From JBLHZY01 sp047631555 (lineage in GTDB: Bacteria > Pseudomonadota > Alphaproteobacteria > Rhodobacterales > Rhodobacteraceae), in contig JBLHZY010000001.1 in the NCBI GenBank assembly GCA_047631555.1, positions 1,302,001 to 1,366,000 of the forward strand: 64,000 nucleotides of DNA. The letters are read 5' to 3'. The notes under the pieces were generated by a model. That model did not search any database and was not told the DNA's origin. It was given only the letters and a program-made list of their open reading frames with translations. Shown piece by piece: positions 7,553-16,177 of this stretch. How positions within the stretch are numbered: the first letter of the stretch is position 1; each line of letters starts with the position of its first letter. Position numbers and translations under genes: made by a program.

Positions 7553-8531
7553 AGCCCTGCTCCTTTGCCCAGTTTACCATTTCCTCAATCGCCCAATCCG
7601 TGCCTGCGGGGCTGCGAATATCGCCTGCAATCACATGCCCAGAAGCCACAAACCCTTCGCCCAGTTTGGGATGCGCGCGGCGCACAGGCCCGCCCCATTC
7701 GGCCAGAACCTCATCCGTTTTTTGCACATCGACAACCAGATCCTCGTGCGCATAGAGCACCAAAGTCGGCGCCGTGATAGCAGCGTGATTTGCCTGTGCT
7801 GCGGCCTTAACCACGGCCCCAAGAGCGGCAAAGCTGCGGGTCGGATAATCAATCGTCCAGAACTGCGCATGCTGTTCGTTTTCGATTTTGCCCTTATGGG
7901 TTTCGCCTGCCAAAAGCGGGATATAGTGGCGCGCCAAGGGCCAGCCGGAAAGCGGATCAAGGATCGATTTCGCTTTGTAATTCGGCGCGACCAAAATGTA
8001 GCCAATGGGCGGGTTTTCAAGCTTTGTGTCGGCGGCAATCAGCGTCGCAATTGTTCCCCCGGTCGAGGTGCCAATGACCAAGGTTTGCCCGCCGATTTTC
8101 GCGCCAATCGCCAATGCCTCGGCGGTGTCTTCCATCCAATCCGCAGGCATCGCCTCGCCCAGCTCTTGCGCCGCGACCCCATGCCCGCGATAGCGCGTCA
8201 CGAAAAGGTTCGCGCCAAGCGCTTTGGCAACCGTCTCCGGAACCGGGCTAAGCTCGCGGCCAGAGGCGGTAAACCCATGCAGATAAACGACCGAGAGCGG
8301 CGTTTTCGCGCCCTTTTCCCCGGCCCAATGGATTGCCTTTGCCGTTCCCTCTTTGGGGGCGAAAGGTGCCTCGGATGCGGCCAGAAACGCATCAAGATCA
8401 CCCCCTAAAGCACTCGCATCAAAAGATAAGTCCAGCGGCACCTCGATGCGCGGCGCAAAGGCAAAAATCCCCGCCACAAGAAGCGCCAAGGCGCCCGCAA
8501 AACCAAGTACCCATCTACCAAAAATCTTCAA
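7536..8531 (-). CDS. Membrane-anchored alpha/beta hydrolase
   Basis: A 331-residue alpha/beta hydrolase with an N-terminal hydrophobic segment (about residues 7-27), suggesting a membrane anchor or signal peptide. The oxyanion strand motif is VVYLHGFTASG, the nucleophile elbow is GTSTGG (Ser156), and the C-terminal histidine lies in ASGHVIAGD. The start is a TTG that overlaps the upstream gene's TGA as TTGA; there is no in-frame ATG upstream before a stop. It is the middle of a three-gene minus-strand unit with the 8528-9277 hydrolase and the VOC gene. Confidence 0.75.
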   Translation of the reverse strand: MKIFGRWVLGFAGALALLVAGIFAFAPRIEVPLDLSFDASALGGDLDAFLAASEAPFAPKEGTAKAIHWAGEKGAKTPLSVVYLHGFTASGRELSPVPETVAKALGANLFVTRYRGHGVAAQELGEAMPADWMEDTAEALAIGAKIGGQTLVIGTSTGGTIATLIAADTKLENPPIGYILVAPNYKAKSILDPLSGWPLARHYIPLLAGETHKGKIENEQHAQFWTIDYPTRSFAALGAVVKAAAQANHAAITAPTLVLYAHEDLVVDVQKTDEVLAEWGGPVRRAHPKLGEGFVASGHVIAGDIRSPAGTDWAIEEMVNWAKEQGFGATR

Positions 8532-9277
8532 ACGCTTACCCTCGCAATAACTTTTTCCACTGTCTTTTCAATCAGCCGCAAACATTCCGGCGTCGAAAAG
8601 CGATGATCCGCGCCCTTCACCAGCGTGAGGCGCATATCCTCGCATGTCGCATGATCCAGGATCGCCAGCGGGCGCGAAATATCAACATCCGCATCCGCCG
8701 TGCCCTGCAAAAGACGGACCGGAAAAGGCAGATCCATCGGCTTGCGCAGCACCAAATGATCGCGGCCCTCCTCTATTAAGCGCTGCGTGATCGGATATGG
8801 ATCGTCATAATCTGAGGGGACCATAACGCGCCCTTTGCTTGCCAACTCATCGCGCTGATCCGCATCAAACGAGGCCCAAAACCCATCCTCGGTAAAGTCA
8901 GGCGCAGCGGCGATACCGACCAATCCGGCGATCTTTTCAGGGATTTGCGCGGCCAAAATCAGGCTGATCCAGCCGCCCATCGAAGAGCCAACCAATATCT
9001 GCGGGCCCTCAGTCAGCGCCTCGATAATATCCCGCGCGTCCCGCGCCCAATCGCCAATCACGCCCGCATCAAACGCCCCGTCGCTCTCTCCATGCCCCGA
9101 ATAGTCAAACCGCAAAAACGCCCGCCCCTGCGCCTGCGCCCAAGCCTCCAAAGCAACCGCTTTCGTGCCCGCCATATCCGACATAAAGCCGCCCAGAAAA
9201 ACGATCCCCGGCCCCTTGCCTGCGCTTTGCTGATAGGCGATGCGCCGCCCGGTCGGGGCGGTGAAATATTCGGGCAT
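8528..9277 (-). CDS. ABHD10-like alpha/beta hydrolase (putative acyl-protein thioesterase)
   Basis: A 249-residue hydrolase. Features include GIVFLGGF (oxyanion region), RFDYSGHGES, the nucleophile elbow GSSMGG (Ser99) and the C-terminal KGADHRF with the catalytic His. This pattern resembles the ABHD10/palmitoyl thioesterase group. I chose the ATG at 9277 because AGGAGGAG precedes it by about 6 bases; a longer frame to 9397 lacks such support. It is the first gene of the hydrolase-hydrolase-VOC unit and is divergent from thrS. Confidence 0.78.
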   Translation of the reverse strand: MPEYFTAPTGRRIAYQQSAGKGPGIVFLGGFMSDMAGTKAVALEAWAQAQGRAFLRFDYSGHGESDGAFDAGVIGDWARDARDIIEALTEGPQILVGSSMGGWISLILAAQIPEKIAGLVGIAAAPDFTEDGFWASFDADQRDELASKGRVMVPSDYDDPYPITQRLIEEGRDHLVLRKPMDLPFPVRLLQGTADADVDISRPLAILDHATCEDMRLTLVKGADHRFSTPECLRLIEKTVEKVIARVSV

Positions 9278-9503
9278 TCTGCTCTCCTCCTGCTTGCTGG
9301 CAAGGCTACCAAGTCGCGCGAGAAACGCAATCATTGATGCGCGCGCACGGCCATTCCTCGCCCCGCCAAATGAGTCCCAAATGCCGCACCTGCGCAACGA
9401 CGCCCCGCGCTTTATTGACTTCGCCCGCAGCCTTCGCCAAACAGGGCCAAATTAACCCGCAACCGGGCGCTTCGTAGGCGCCAAACTGACGAGGAGCCCA
9501 CAG

Positions 9504-11450
9504 ATGGCCCAAATCTCCCTGACCTTTCCCGATGGCAATGCGCGCCAATATCCCGCTGGCATCACCGCTGGCGAAGTTGCTGCTGACATCTCCAAATCCT
9601 TGGCGAAAAAAGCGATCTCGGCGCAGATTGATGGCGAACATTTCGATCTGCAATGGCCGATCAACACGGATGCCCAAATCGCGATCAACACGCTGTCCGA
9701 TGATGCCCCCGCGCTTGAGCTGATCCGCCACGACCTTGCGCATATCATGGCGCGCGCCGTCCAAGAAATCTGGCCTGATGTGAAGGTCACGATCGGGCCG
9801 GTGATCACCAACGGCTGGTATTACGACTTTGATCGCGAGGAGTCCTTTACCCCCGAAGACCTCGGCGCCATCGAGAAAAAGATGAAAGAAATCATCAACA
9901 AACGCGATGCAGTGCGCACCGAAGTTTGGGATCGCGACGTGGCGATCAAATATTACCAGGATCGCGGCGAGCCTTATAAAGTCGAACTGATCGAGGGCAT
10001 TCCCGGCGATGAGCCCCTGCGCATGTATTGGCATGGCGAGTGGCAAGATCTGTGCCGCGGCCCGCATCTTCAGCACACAGGCCAAGTCCCCGCCGACGGG
10101 TTCAAGCTGATGTCGATTGCCGGGGCCTATTGGCGCGGCGATTCCGATCGCGCCATGTTGCAGCGCATCTATGGCGTGGCGTTCAAAAACCGCGATGATC
10201 TCAAGGCGCATCTCACCATGCTCGAGGAGGCCGCCAAGCGCGATCACCGCAAATTGGGCCGCGAGATGGACCTGTTCCACATGCAAGAAGAAGCCCCCGG
10301 TCAGGTCTTCTGGCATCCCAACGGCTGGCGCATCTACACGCTTTTGCAGGACTACATGCGCCGCAAACAAGATGCCGGCGGCTATGTCGAGGTCAACACA
10401 CCCCAAGTCGTGGATCGCAAGCTTTGGGAGGCTTCCGGCCACTGGGAAAAATACCAAGAGAACATGTTTATCGTCGAGGTCGATGAAGAGCACGCCCGCG
10501 AAAAAGCGGTCAATGCCCTCAAGCCGATGAACTGCCCCTGCCATGTTCAGATCTTCAATCAAGGGCTGAAAAGCTATCGCGATCTGCCGATCCGTATGGC
10601 CGAATTTGGCAGCTGCAACCGCTATGAACCCTCGGGCGCGCTGCACGGCATCATGCGCGTGCGCGGCTTTACCCAAGACGATGGCCATATCTTCTGCGAA
10701 GAGGATCAGATCGAAAGCGAAACAGCCGTCTATATCGACTTCCTGCGCTCGATCTACAAAGACCTCGGATTTGAGGACTTCAAAGTCAAATTCTCCGATC
10801 GCCCAGAGACGCGCGCCGGATCGGATGAGGTCTGGGATAAGGCCGAAGCCGCCCTGCTTTCAGCCACCCGCGCCGCAGGCATCGAGCCAGAGATGAACCC
10901 CGGCGAAGGCGCCTTCTACGGCCCCAAGCTGGAATTCGTCCTGACGGATGCGATTGGCCGCGATTGGCAATGCGGCACTCACCAAGTTGATTTCGTACTG
11001 CCCGAGCGGCTTGATGCAAACTATATCGGCCAAGACGGCGCCAAACACCGCCCCGTCATGCTGCACCGCGCCACGCTTGGATCATTCGAGCGCTTCATCG
11101 GCATCCTGATTGAATCTCATGCGGGCCGCTTGCCCTTCTGGCTCGCTCCCCGTCAGGTTGTTGTCGCTTCGATCATTTCAGACGCGGATGCGTATGTTTT
11201 GGATGTGGTGGCGCAACTGCGCGCAGCCGGTATCCGCGCCGAGGCCGACATCCGCAACGAGAAGATCAATTATAAGGTGCGCGAGCACAGCCTTGGCAAA
11301 GTTCCGGTGATCTTGGCCATCGGCAACCGCGAAGTTGAAGAGAAAACTGTTTCAGTCCGCCGCCTTGGAGAGAAGCAAACCTCTGTCGCACCGACAGCCG
11401 AAGTGCTGGCCCAACTGGCCCTTGAAGCGAAAGCGCCAGACCTGCAATAG
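9504..11450 (+). CDS. thrS: Threonyl-tRNA synthetase
   Basis: Charges tRNA-Thr in the cytoplasm. The 648-residue enzyme has all domains in order: N-terminal TGS (ISLTFPDGNARQYPAG), the editing domain with HDLAHIMARAVQ near residues 76-87, the class II catalytic core with MNCPCH and the motif 2 region RYEPSGALHGIMRVRGF, and the C-terminal anticodon-binding domain (PRQVVVASI). The start ATG follows GAGGAG. A clear terminator follows the stop. The upstream gap shows no attenuator I can support. Confidence 0.97.
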   Translation: MAQISLTFPDGNARQYPAGITAGEVAADISKSLAKKAISAQIDGEHFDLQWPINTDAQIAINTLSDDAPALELIRHDLAHIMARAVQEIWPDVKVTIGPVITNGWYYDFDREESFTPEDLGAIEKKMKEIINKRDAVRTEVWDRDVAIKYYQDRGEPYKVELIEGIPGDEPLRMYWHGEWQDLCRGPHLQHTGQVPADGFKLMSIAGAYWRGDSDRAMLQRIYGVAFKNRDDLKAHLTMLEEAAKRDHRKLGREMDLFHMQEEAPGQVFWHPNGWRIYTLLQDYMRRKQDAGGYVEVNTPQVVDRKLWEASGHWEKYQENMFIVEVDEEHAREKAVNALKPMNCPCHVQIFNQGLKSYRDLPIRMAEFGSCNRYEPSGALHGIMRVRGFTQDDGHIFCEEDQIESETAVYIDFLRSIYKDLGFEDFKVKFSDRPETRAGSDEVWDKAEAALLSATRAAGIEPEMNPGEGAFYGPKLEFVLTDAIGRDWQCGTHQVDFVLPERLDANYIGQDGAKHRPVMLHRATLGSFERFIGILIESHAGRLPFWLAPRQVVVASIISDADAYVLDVVAQLRAAGIRAEADIRNEKINYKVREHSLGKVPVILAIGNREVEEKTVSVRRLGEKQTSVAPTAEVLAQLALEAKAPDLQ

Positions 11451-11469
11451 CCCTTATTTACAAGGCCAA

Positions 11470-11499
11470 AGGCGCGCTCATTCCCGGGCGCGCCTTTTT
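11470..11499 (+). terminator. Intrinsic terminator of thrS
   Basis: AGGCGCGC (11470-11477) pairs with GCGCGCCT (11488-11495) over a 10-base loop, then a run of T. It lies 20 bases after thrS and separates it from the bufferin operon. Confidence 0.85.
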
Positions 11500-11649
11500 G
11501 CGGCCCATCCGTCAACTCACGTTTTCGTTTGTTTCAAATCCTGACAGGCCCGTGCAACACAGCCCTGTGAATAGCCTTTGAGGCCGCGCTGCCGCTACAC
11601 CTCTCCCAGTCGCAACAAGCGGCAAACGCATTTCAAAGGGAGACATGAA

Positions 11650-11946
11650 ATGAGCTATCACGTCAAAACACTCGCCGTTGCAGGCGCTTTCGCAGCCGCC
11701 CTCGCAGGCCACGCCACAACAGCCTCCGCAGACAGCCACGCCAAAATGGACAAATGCTACGGCGTTGCCCTTGCAGGCGAAAATGATTGCGCCGCTGGTG
11801 CAGGCACAACCTGTGCGGGCACATCCAAAGTGGATTACCAAGGCAACGCATTCAAACTCGTTCCCGCAGGTACATGCGCATCCATGGAGCTTCCAGAAGG
11901 CCGCATGGGCTCGCTTGAAAAGCTCGATCGTGATATGGCTGGCTAA
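11650..11946 (+). CDS. bufA1: Bufferin precursor (DUF2282, BufA1 family)
   Basis: A 98-residue precursor of a metallophore-like modified peptide. The N-terminus is a Sec signal peptide (AGAFAAALAGHATTASA, cleavage near residue 26), followed by a short core with four cysteines at 36, 47, 55 and 76 in the contexts DKCYGVA, ENDCAAG, TTCAGTS and AGTCASM, the standard DUF2282 pattern. Bufferins of Caulobacter are reported to be cysteine-modified by an MNIO enzyme and to bind copper in the periplasm. The start is the ATG at 11650; the ATG at 11645 runs into an immediate TGA. The C-terminus is about 15 residues longer than in the family members I recall. Confidence 0.9.
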   Translation: MSYHVKTLAVAGAFAAALAGHATTASADSHAKMDKCYGVALAGENDCAAGAGTTCAGTSKVDYQGNAFKLVPAGTCASMELPEGRMGSLEKLDRDMAG

Positions 11947-12019
11947 GCCAGATGCTATGGCTTCGGGGGGCATTTGCCTCCCGAAATGCCGCCGCGCCGC
12001 GCCAAAAGGAGCCTGATTG

Positions 12020-12916
12020 ATGAACACACATGTGCCAAATCCCGCCCCAACATCTACAACTGCGCGCGCCCAAAATTCCTTGCCAAACCGCCCCGGCATT
12101 GGTTACAAGCCCCAGCATTTCGCCGATCTGTGCAATGATCCCGGCGCTGTTGAGTGGCTTGAAATTCACGCTGAAAATTACATGGGCGAAGGCGGCCGCC
12201 CGCTCGCCCAATTGCGCCACCTATCTGAGCGTTTCGCCATTTCTGTGCATGGCGTTGGCCTCTCTATCGGCGGCGAAACCCCGCTTGATCCCGATCACCT
12301 CGCGCGCCTCAAACACTTGTGCGACTGGCTTAACCCAGCAAGCTTTTCCGAACATCTGGCATGGTCGAGCCATGAAAGCGCTTACCTCAACGACCTGCTG
12401 CCCCTGCCATATACAGAGGCGACGCTAACGCGCGTCTGCGCCCATATCGATCAGCTCCAAGAGGCGATTTCCCGCCCGATGCTGCTCGAAAACCCCTCCT
12501 CTTATCTGGCCTTTTCAGAGAGCACATTGAGCGAGACAGACTTCCTCGCCCAGATCGCCCAGCGCACCGGTTGCGGGCTGCTGCTCGATGTCAATAACGT
12601 CTTCGTTTCGGCCACCAATCTGCAAACCGATCCGCGCGCCTATATTGATGCATTTCCGCTGGAGGCCGTGGGCGAAATCCACCTTGGCGGCCATGACGAG
12701 GACGAAGATGAACACGGCGCGCCCCTGCTGATCGACAGCCACGGCAAGCCGATTGTTGATCCGGTTTGGGCGCTGTTTGACTATACAATCCGCGCAGCAG
12801 GCCCGCGCCCAAGCCTGATTGAATGGGATAATGACGTCCCCGAATGGCCCGTGCTCGAGGCCGAAGCCGCCCGCGCCGCCCGTCATCTCGATGCGCTGGA
12901 AACGGCTGAAGTATGA
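12020..12916 (+). CDS. bufB: MNIO-family peptide-modifying enzyme BufB (DUF692)
   Basis: A multinuclear non-haem iron oxidase of the DUF692 family, expected to modify cysteines of the BufA1 core. The 298-residue TIM-barrel protein shows the usual metal-ligand segments: EIHAENYMGEGG, SVHGVGLSIGG, SEHLAWSS, LLENPSSY, LLLDVNNV, EIHLGGHDED and the C-terminal IEWDNDVPEW. The ATG at 12020 is preceded by AAAAGGAG. It follows bufA1 by 73 bases and overlaps bufC by 4 bp (ATGA), so bufB, bufC and the DoxX gene form one unit. Confidence 0.92.
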   Translation: MNTHVPNPAPTSTTARAQNSLPNRPGIGYKPQHFADLCNDPGAVEWLEIHAENYMGEGGRPLAQLRHLSERFAISVHGVGLSIGGETPLDPDHLARLKHLCDWLNPASFSEHLAWSSHESAYLNDLLPLPYTEATLTRVCAHIDQLQEAISRPMLLENPSSYLAFSESTLSETDFLAQIAQRTGCGLLLDVNNVFVSATNLQTDPRAYIDAFPLEAVGEIHLGGHDEDEDEHGAPLLIDSHGKPIVDPVWALFDYTIRAAGPRPSLIEWDNDVPEWPVLEAEAARAARHLDALETAEV

Positions 12917-13653
12917 GCGATCAATCCGCCTTCACCGCCGCGATCCTTGATCCTGCGCGCCCTGCCCCCAAAGGCCTGATCGGCCCCGGCGGCAAAGCTG
13001 CGGGCAAGCGGTTTGATGTGTATCGCAATAATGTCGCGGTTGGGCTGACGGATGCGCTTTTGGCCGCCTATCCAGCTGTCGCCAAATTGGTCGGCGACGA
13101 ATTTTTTACAGCCATGGCAGGGGTTTATCTGCGCGCCCATCCGCCGCAAAGCCGGATGATGAAGGATTATGGCGATGGCTTTGCTGCCTTTCTCAAAGGC
13201 TTCCCCCCGGCCCAATCGCTTGGCTATTTGCCCGATGTCGCCCGCCTTGAGGCCGCGCGCCGCCGCGCCTATCACGCGCGCGATGCCGCCGCGATTGATC
13301 CGCAAGCCTTGGCACAAATCGCCCCCGATACCCTGCCGCAACTGCGCTTTACTTTCGCGCCCGCTGTGCAATTGATCGCCTCCAAATGGCCCGCGCTTTC
13401 CATCTGGCGCGCCAATATGGAAGGCGGCGAAGCGCCCCAAGCCGCGCCCGAAGAAATCCTCATCGCGCGCCCCGAATTTGATCCCGTCCAAGCGCTCTTG
13501 CCCATCGGCGGCGTGGCCTTTCTCACCACCTTGCAAAAAGGCGAGCCCTTGGGCGCCGCCCTTGCCATCGCCCCGCGCGATTTCGACCTTTCTCAAACCA
13601 TCGGCGCATTGATCCAGACCGGCGCCCTCACCCATATCGAGGCCCCAAAATGA
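12913..13653 (+). CDS. bufC: BufC/HvfC-family partner protein (DUF2063)
   Basis: The DUF2063-type protein that accompanies DUF692 enzymes and acts as the partner that presents the precursor peptide. The 246-residue protein has the N-terminal DUF2063 region (FDVYRNNVAVGLTDALLAAYPAV near residues 35-58, residues abridged in my alignment) and a divergent C-terminal domain. It overlaps bufB by ATGA and overlaps the DoxX gene by ATGA, indicating tight translational coupling. Assignment relies on family resemblance plus the operon. Confidence 0.85.
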   Translation: MSDQSAFTAAILDPARPAPKGLIGPGGKAAGKRFDVYRNNVAVGLTDALLAAYPAVAKLVGDEFFTAMAGVYLRAHPPQSRMMKDYGDGFAAFLKGFPPAQSLGYLPDVARLEAARRRAYHARDAAAIDPQALAQIAPDTLPQLRFTFAPAVQLIASKWPALSIWRANMEGGEAPQAAPEEILIARPEFDPVQALLPIGGVAFLTTLQKGEPLGAALAIAPRDFDLSQTIGALIQTGALTHIEAPK

Positions 13654-14204
13654 TCCAAGCCATCACAACCAAAGCCGCCAAAATCCACGCTTCCCTCGCA
13701 ACAGCCGCCCCCGCCACGCTCGGCACCCTGGCGCGCCTGACCTTTGGCGGCGTTTTGCTGATGTATTTCTGGGCCTCGGCGGCCACAAAGCTTGGGGATG
13801 GGGCGTTATTTGGGCTGCTTTCGCCCTCCTCTGGCGCCTTTTTTCAAATGTTTCCGCGCGCGATGGAGGCTGCGTCTTACGACATATCTCAGCTCTCGTT
13901 GCTCCAGCATTTGATCGCCATAGCGGGCACTTGGGCCGAATTTGCCCTGCCGCTTTTGATCGTGATTGGCCTTGCGACCCGCCTCGCAGCGCTTGGGATG
14001 ATCGGCTTTATCATCGTGCAATCGCTCACAGATATTTTCGGCCACCAAGCGGAGGCGAGCACGGTTGGCGCATGGTTTGATAAAGCGTCAGATGCGCTTA
14101 TCCTCGATCAACGCGCCTTTTGGATGTTTGCCCTGATCAGCCTTGTGATGCTGGGCGCAGGCCCGCTCTCGCTTGATCGCCTGATCGCCCGCAAAGCCGC
14201 CTAG
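13650..14204 (+). CDS. DoxX-family membrane protein of the bufferin operon
   Basis: A 184-residue inner-membrane protein with about four hydrophobic segments (LTFGGVLLMYFWASAA, LIAIAGTWAEFALPLLIVIGLA-type region, LGMIGFIIVQSL, FWMFALISLVMLGAG). DoxX proteins are commonly the last gene of bufABC operons; their biochemical role there is not settled. Translation is coupled to bufC by a 4-bp overlap. The stop interlocks with the convergent ArsC-like gene in the palindrome CTAG. Confidence 0.85.
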   Translation: MIQAITTKAAKIHASLATAAPATLGTLARLTFGGVLLMYFWASAATKLGDGALFGLLSPSSGAFFQMFPRAMEAASYDISQLSLLQHLIAIAGTWAEFALPLLIVIGLATRLAALGMIGFIIVQSLTDIFGHQAEASTVGAWFDKASDALILDQRAFWMFALISLVMLGAGPLSLDRLIARKAA

Positions 14205-14515
14205 CCAAGCAAAGCGCCCTGAACATCCGCGCCCCAACCAAGCCAAAGATCATCGCCGCGCGCGATCACCGGCCGTTTCATCAGCGCCGGAAAGGCCATC
14301 ATCAATTCAATCGGATCCTCAAGGCGGCGATCCTCATCAAGCTCGCGCCACGTGGCGGAACGCGTGTTCAACAACGCCTCGCCAAAGGCAGCTTCAAATC
14401 GCTCGAGCATCTGCCGAGACAGGGGCTTTTCGCGTATATCAATCAACGTTCCGCCCAAAGCCTTAGCGGCCTTGCGCGACGTATCGCAGTTTTTCAATCC
14501 ATAAAGCGTATACAT
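14201..14515 (-). CDS. ArsC/Spx-like protein (YffB type)
   Basis: A 104-residue thioredoxin-fold protein of the ArsC/Spx superfamily. The N-terminus MYTLYGLKNCDTSRKA has the single catalytic-type Cys10 followed by D-T-S, the YffB pattern rather than true arsenate reductase, and KRPVIARGDDLWLGW is the usual end of the domain. I chose the ATG at 14515 over the frame start at 14539 because the family begins with this residue and a G-rich site precedes it. Likely a glutathione-dependent thiol reductase; arsenate reduction is not supported. Confidence 0.8.
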   Translation of the reverse strand: MYTLYGLKNCDTSRKAAKALGGTLIDIREKPLSRQMLERFEAAFGEALLNTRSATWRELDEDRRLEDPIELMMAFPALMKRPVIARGDDLWLGWGADVQGALLG

Positions 14516-14586
14516 CCGCCCCCCCAACCCAGCTCCCAAAGCTTAGGCAATATCAAAACGATAGCGCGCCGCCCGCCCGTTTCCAT

Positions 14587-14611
14587 AAAAAAACGAGGTC
14601 AAAAGACCCCG
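14587..14611 (-). terminator. Terminator of the small secreted-protein gene
   Basis: On the minus strand CGGGGTC pairs with GACCTCG (one G-T wobble) around a TTTT loop and is followed by seven T. It lies about 30 bases after the stop of the gene at 14640-14939. Confidence 0.85.
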
Positions 14612-14639
14612 CTCTTTCATCGCATATCTTGATTAATGT

Positions 14640-14939
14640 TTAGCTACCGTCATAGCTGTCTGGGCTTTTGCCCATCGGGATGCGGCTTTGATAGCGCGCG
14701 CGCACAACCTTGCGGCGCACGGGCGCAGGCGCTTCGCTATAGCCCGTCGCATTGGGCACGCCGCAGCACACCGCGCCGTTAAACATGATCGGCTGAAGCC
14801 CCTCAGGGCAGTAATTCTCCGCCGTTTTATATTCCCAAATGCTCACGCCCTCAGAGGCGGGCTGGGTCATATTGCCGGCAAATGCGCCGCCGCTCATCGC
14901 GAAAACCGCAACCGCGGCGCCAAGAATTTTGCTCTTCAT
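14640..14939 (-). CDS. Small secreted protein of unknown function
   Basis: A 99-residue protein with a Sec signal peptide (MKSKILGAAVAVFAMSGGAFA). The mature part has three cysteines in ENYCPEG and GAVCCGVP, then a basic tail (RRKVVRARYQSRIP). No family is recognised. Cysteines near each other suggest a disulfide-bonded periplasmic protein. It has its own terminator and no close partner, so it is probably monocistronic. Confidence 0.6.
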   Translation of the reverse strand: MKSKILGAAVAVFAMSGGAFAGNMTQPASEGVSIWEYKTAENYCPEGLQPIMFNGAVCCGVPNATGYSEAPAPVRRKVVRARYQSRIPMGKSPDSYDGS

Positions 14940-15042
14940 CTCGTTACTCCATCATGGATACTGATTAACATTTAGGTTAACGCCCCGAGGGCCCGCCCGT
15001 CAAACCTCTATTTTCACAGGCAAATTGCGCCCGATCTCGCCG

Positions 15043-15957
15043 CTATTCTTCCTCAGCCAAAAGCCCCTGAAACTCGCGCCATTCGCCCTTGGACATGCCC
15101 GAATTTTCCTGAGAAACCTCTTCGCCCTTGATCATCCGGCGCACGCAATCCAGCGCCTTGCCAGACATGGTCGCCCCGCCCATCCGATAATCCTCAAACG
15201 CGCCGTAGGCCGCCGGAACCCAATCCGCAACGACCTTACAGATCGCATCCGCATAGACCCGGATTTCATATTGCGCATGGGCATCGGCCCGTAAGCGCAG
15301 GAAATGAAACAGATTATGCAGATCGACCTTCCAGTACCACTGAGTGTAAATATTCGCCGGCAGGTTCATCCGCGCCAATTCGCGCGCCAGGCCCGATTGC
15401 CCCTCGTCCGAGATCATCGCCTCGTAATTATCATAGGCGCGGTTGCTGTCGGCCTTGAGAATTTCCAAGACCCGCTCGGCCTCTTTGCCCTCAAGGGCGG
15501 CGCCGCGGCCCTGATTGTTGATCACCGATTGGGCGGCCAATTGATCGGGCTGCGGGATGTAAAACTCGCGATCCAAGATCGAGTAACGCGCAGAATATTC
15601 GTTAACGTTTGCAGTGCGGTGGCGGATCCACTGACGCGCTACAAAAACCGGCAGCTTCACATGCAGCTTGATCTCGCACATCTCAAAGGGGGTACTGTGC
15701 CAATGGCGCATCAAATAGCGGATGAGGCCGGCATCATTCTGCACCGATTTGGTGCCCTTGCCATAAGAAACCCGCGCCGCCTGACAGATCGCCGCATCGT
15801 CGCCCATATAATCAATCACCCGGACAAAACCGTGATCGAGCACGTCATAGGCGGTGTAAAGATGGCGCTCCATCCCCGGCGCAACGGCGCGCAAAGTGGG
15901 CTGGGCATTGGCGCGCAACGCGTCGATTTCGGCCTGCTGCTCGGGCGAGATGGGCAT
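15043..15957 (-). CDS. thyX: Flavin-dependent thymidylate synthase
   Basis: Makes dTMP from dUMP with methylene-THF, FAD and NADPH. The 304-residue protein has the signature RHRTANVNEYS at residues 112-122 (RHR-x7-S) and YSARYS after it. A conserved motif before it (FEMCEIKLHVK) and the arginine-rich end (LRADAHAQYEIRVYA) are also typical. The N-terminal extension of about 25 residues is common in Rhodobacteraceae. The ATG at 15957 begins MPISPEQQ. The gene is divergent from the lipoprotein gene at 16178. Confidence 0.96.
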   Translation of the reverse strand: MPISPEQQAEIDALRANAQPTLRAVAPGMERHLYTAYDVLDHGFVRVIDYMGDDAAICQAARVSYGKGTKSVQNDAGLIRYLMRHWHSTPFEMCEIKLHVKLPVFVARQWIRHRTANVNEYSARYSILDREFYIPQPDQLAAQSVINNQGRGAALEGKEAERVLEILKADSNRAYDNYEAMISDEGQSGLARELARMNLPANIYTQWYWKVDLHNLFHFLRLRADAHAQYEIRVYADAICKVVADWVPAAYGAFEDYRMGGATMSGKALDCVRRMIKGEEVSQENSGMSKGEWREFQGLLAEEE

Positions 15958-16119
15958 ATGATTTCCTTTTTCTGCTCGTTTTTGCGCTCAAGGATCGGCG
16001 ACTCGGCGGCCAGCAATATCTTGGGCGAGGTTAGACTATAACCCCAAGATGCGGGGTCGGCCAATAGGCAACAATTGCCTAAATTTACCGAATTTCCGCC
16101 CCCAAGCGCCCTATCCCGG

Positions 16120-16148
16120 TTGACTTTAGGGGCCACGGTAAGGATATT
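16120..16148 (+). promoter_or_regulatory. Putative promoter of the lipoprotein-Slam pair
   Basis: TTGACT (16120-16125) and GATATT (16143-16148) are 17 bases apart. The first matches 5 of 6 and the second 4 of 6 consensus positions. It lies about 30 bases before the lipoprotein start. No operator is evident; a Fur-like box was looked for and not found. Confidence 0.45.
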
Positions 16149-16177
16149 TTTACCAAAATCAGAGAAGTAGAGCAGTG

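Noticed and set aside
9306..10688. Long minus-strand frame opposite thrS
   Set aside because: Shadow of the threonyl-tRNA synthetase gene; no ribosome-binding site or recognisable domain.
14201..14515. True arsenate reductase
   Set aside because: The N-terminal KNCDTSRKA matches the YffB-type ArsC-like group, and no ars genes are nearby.
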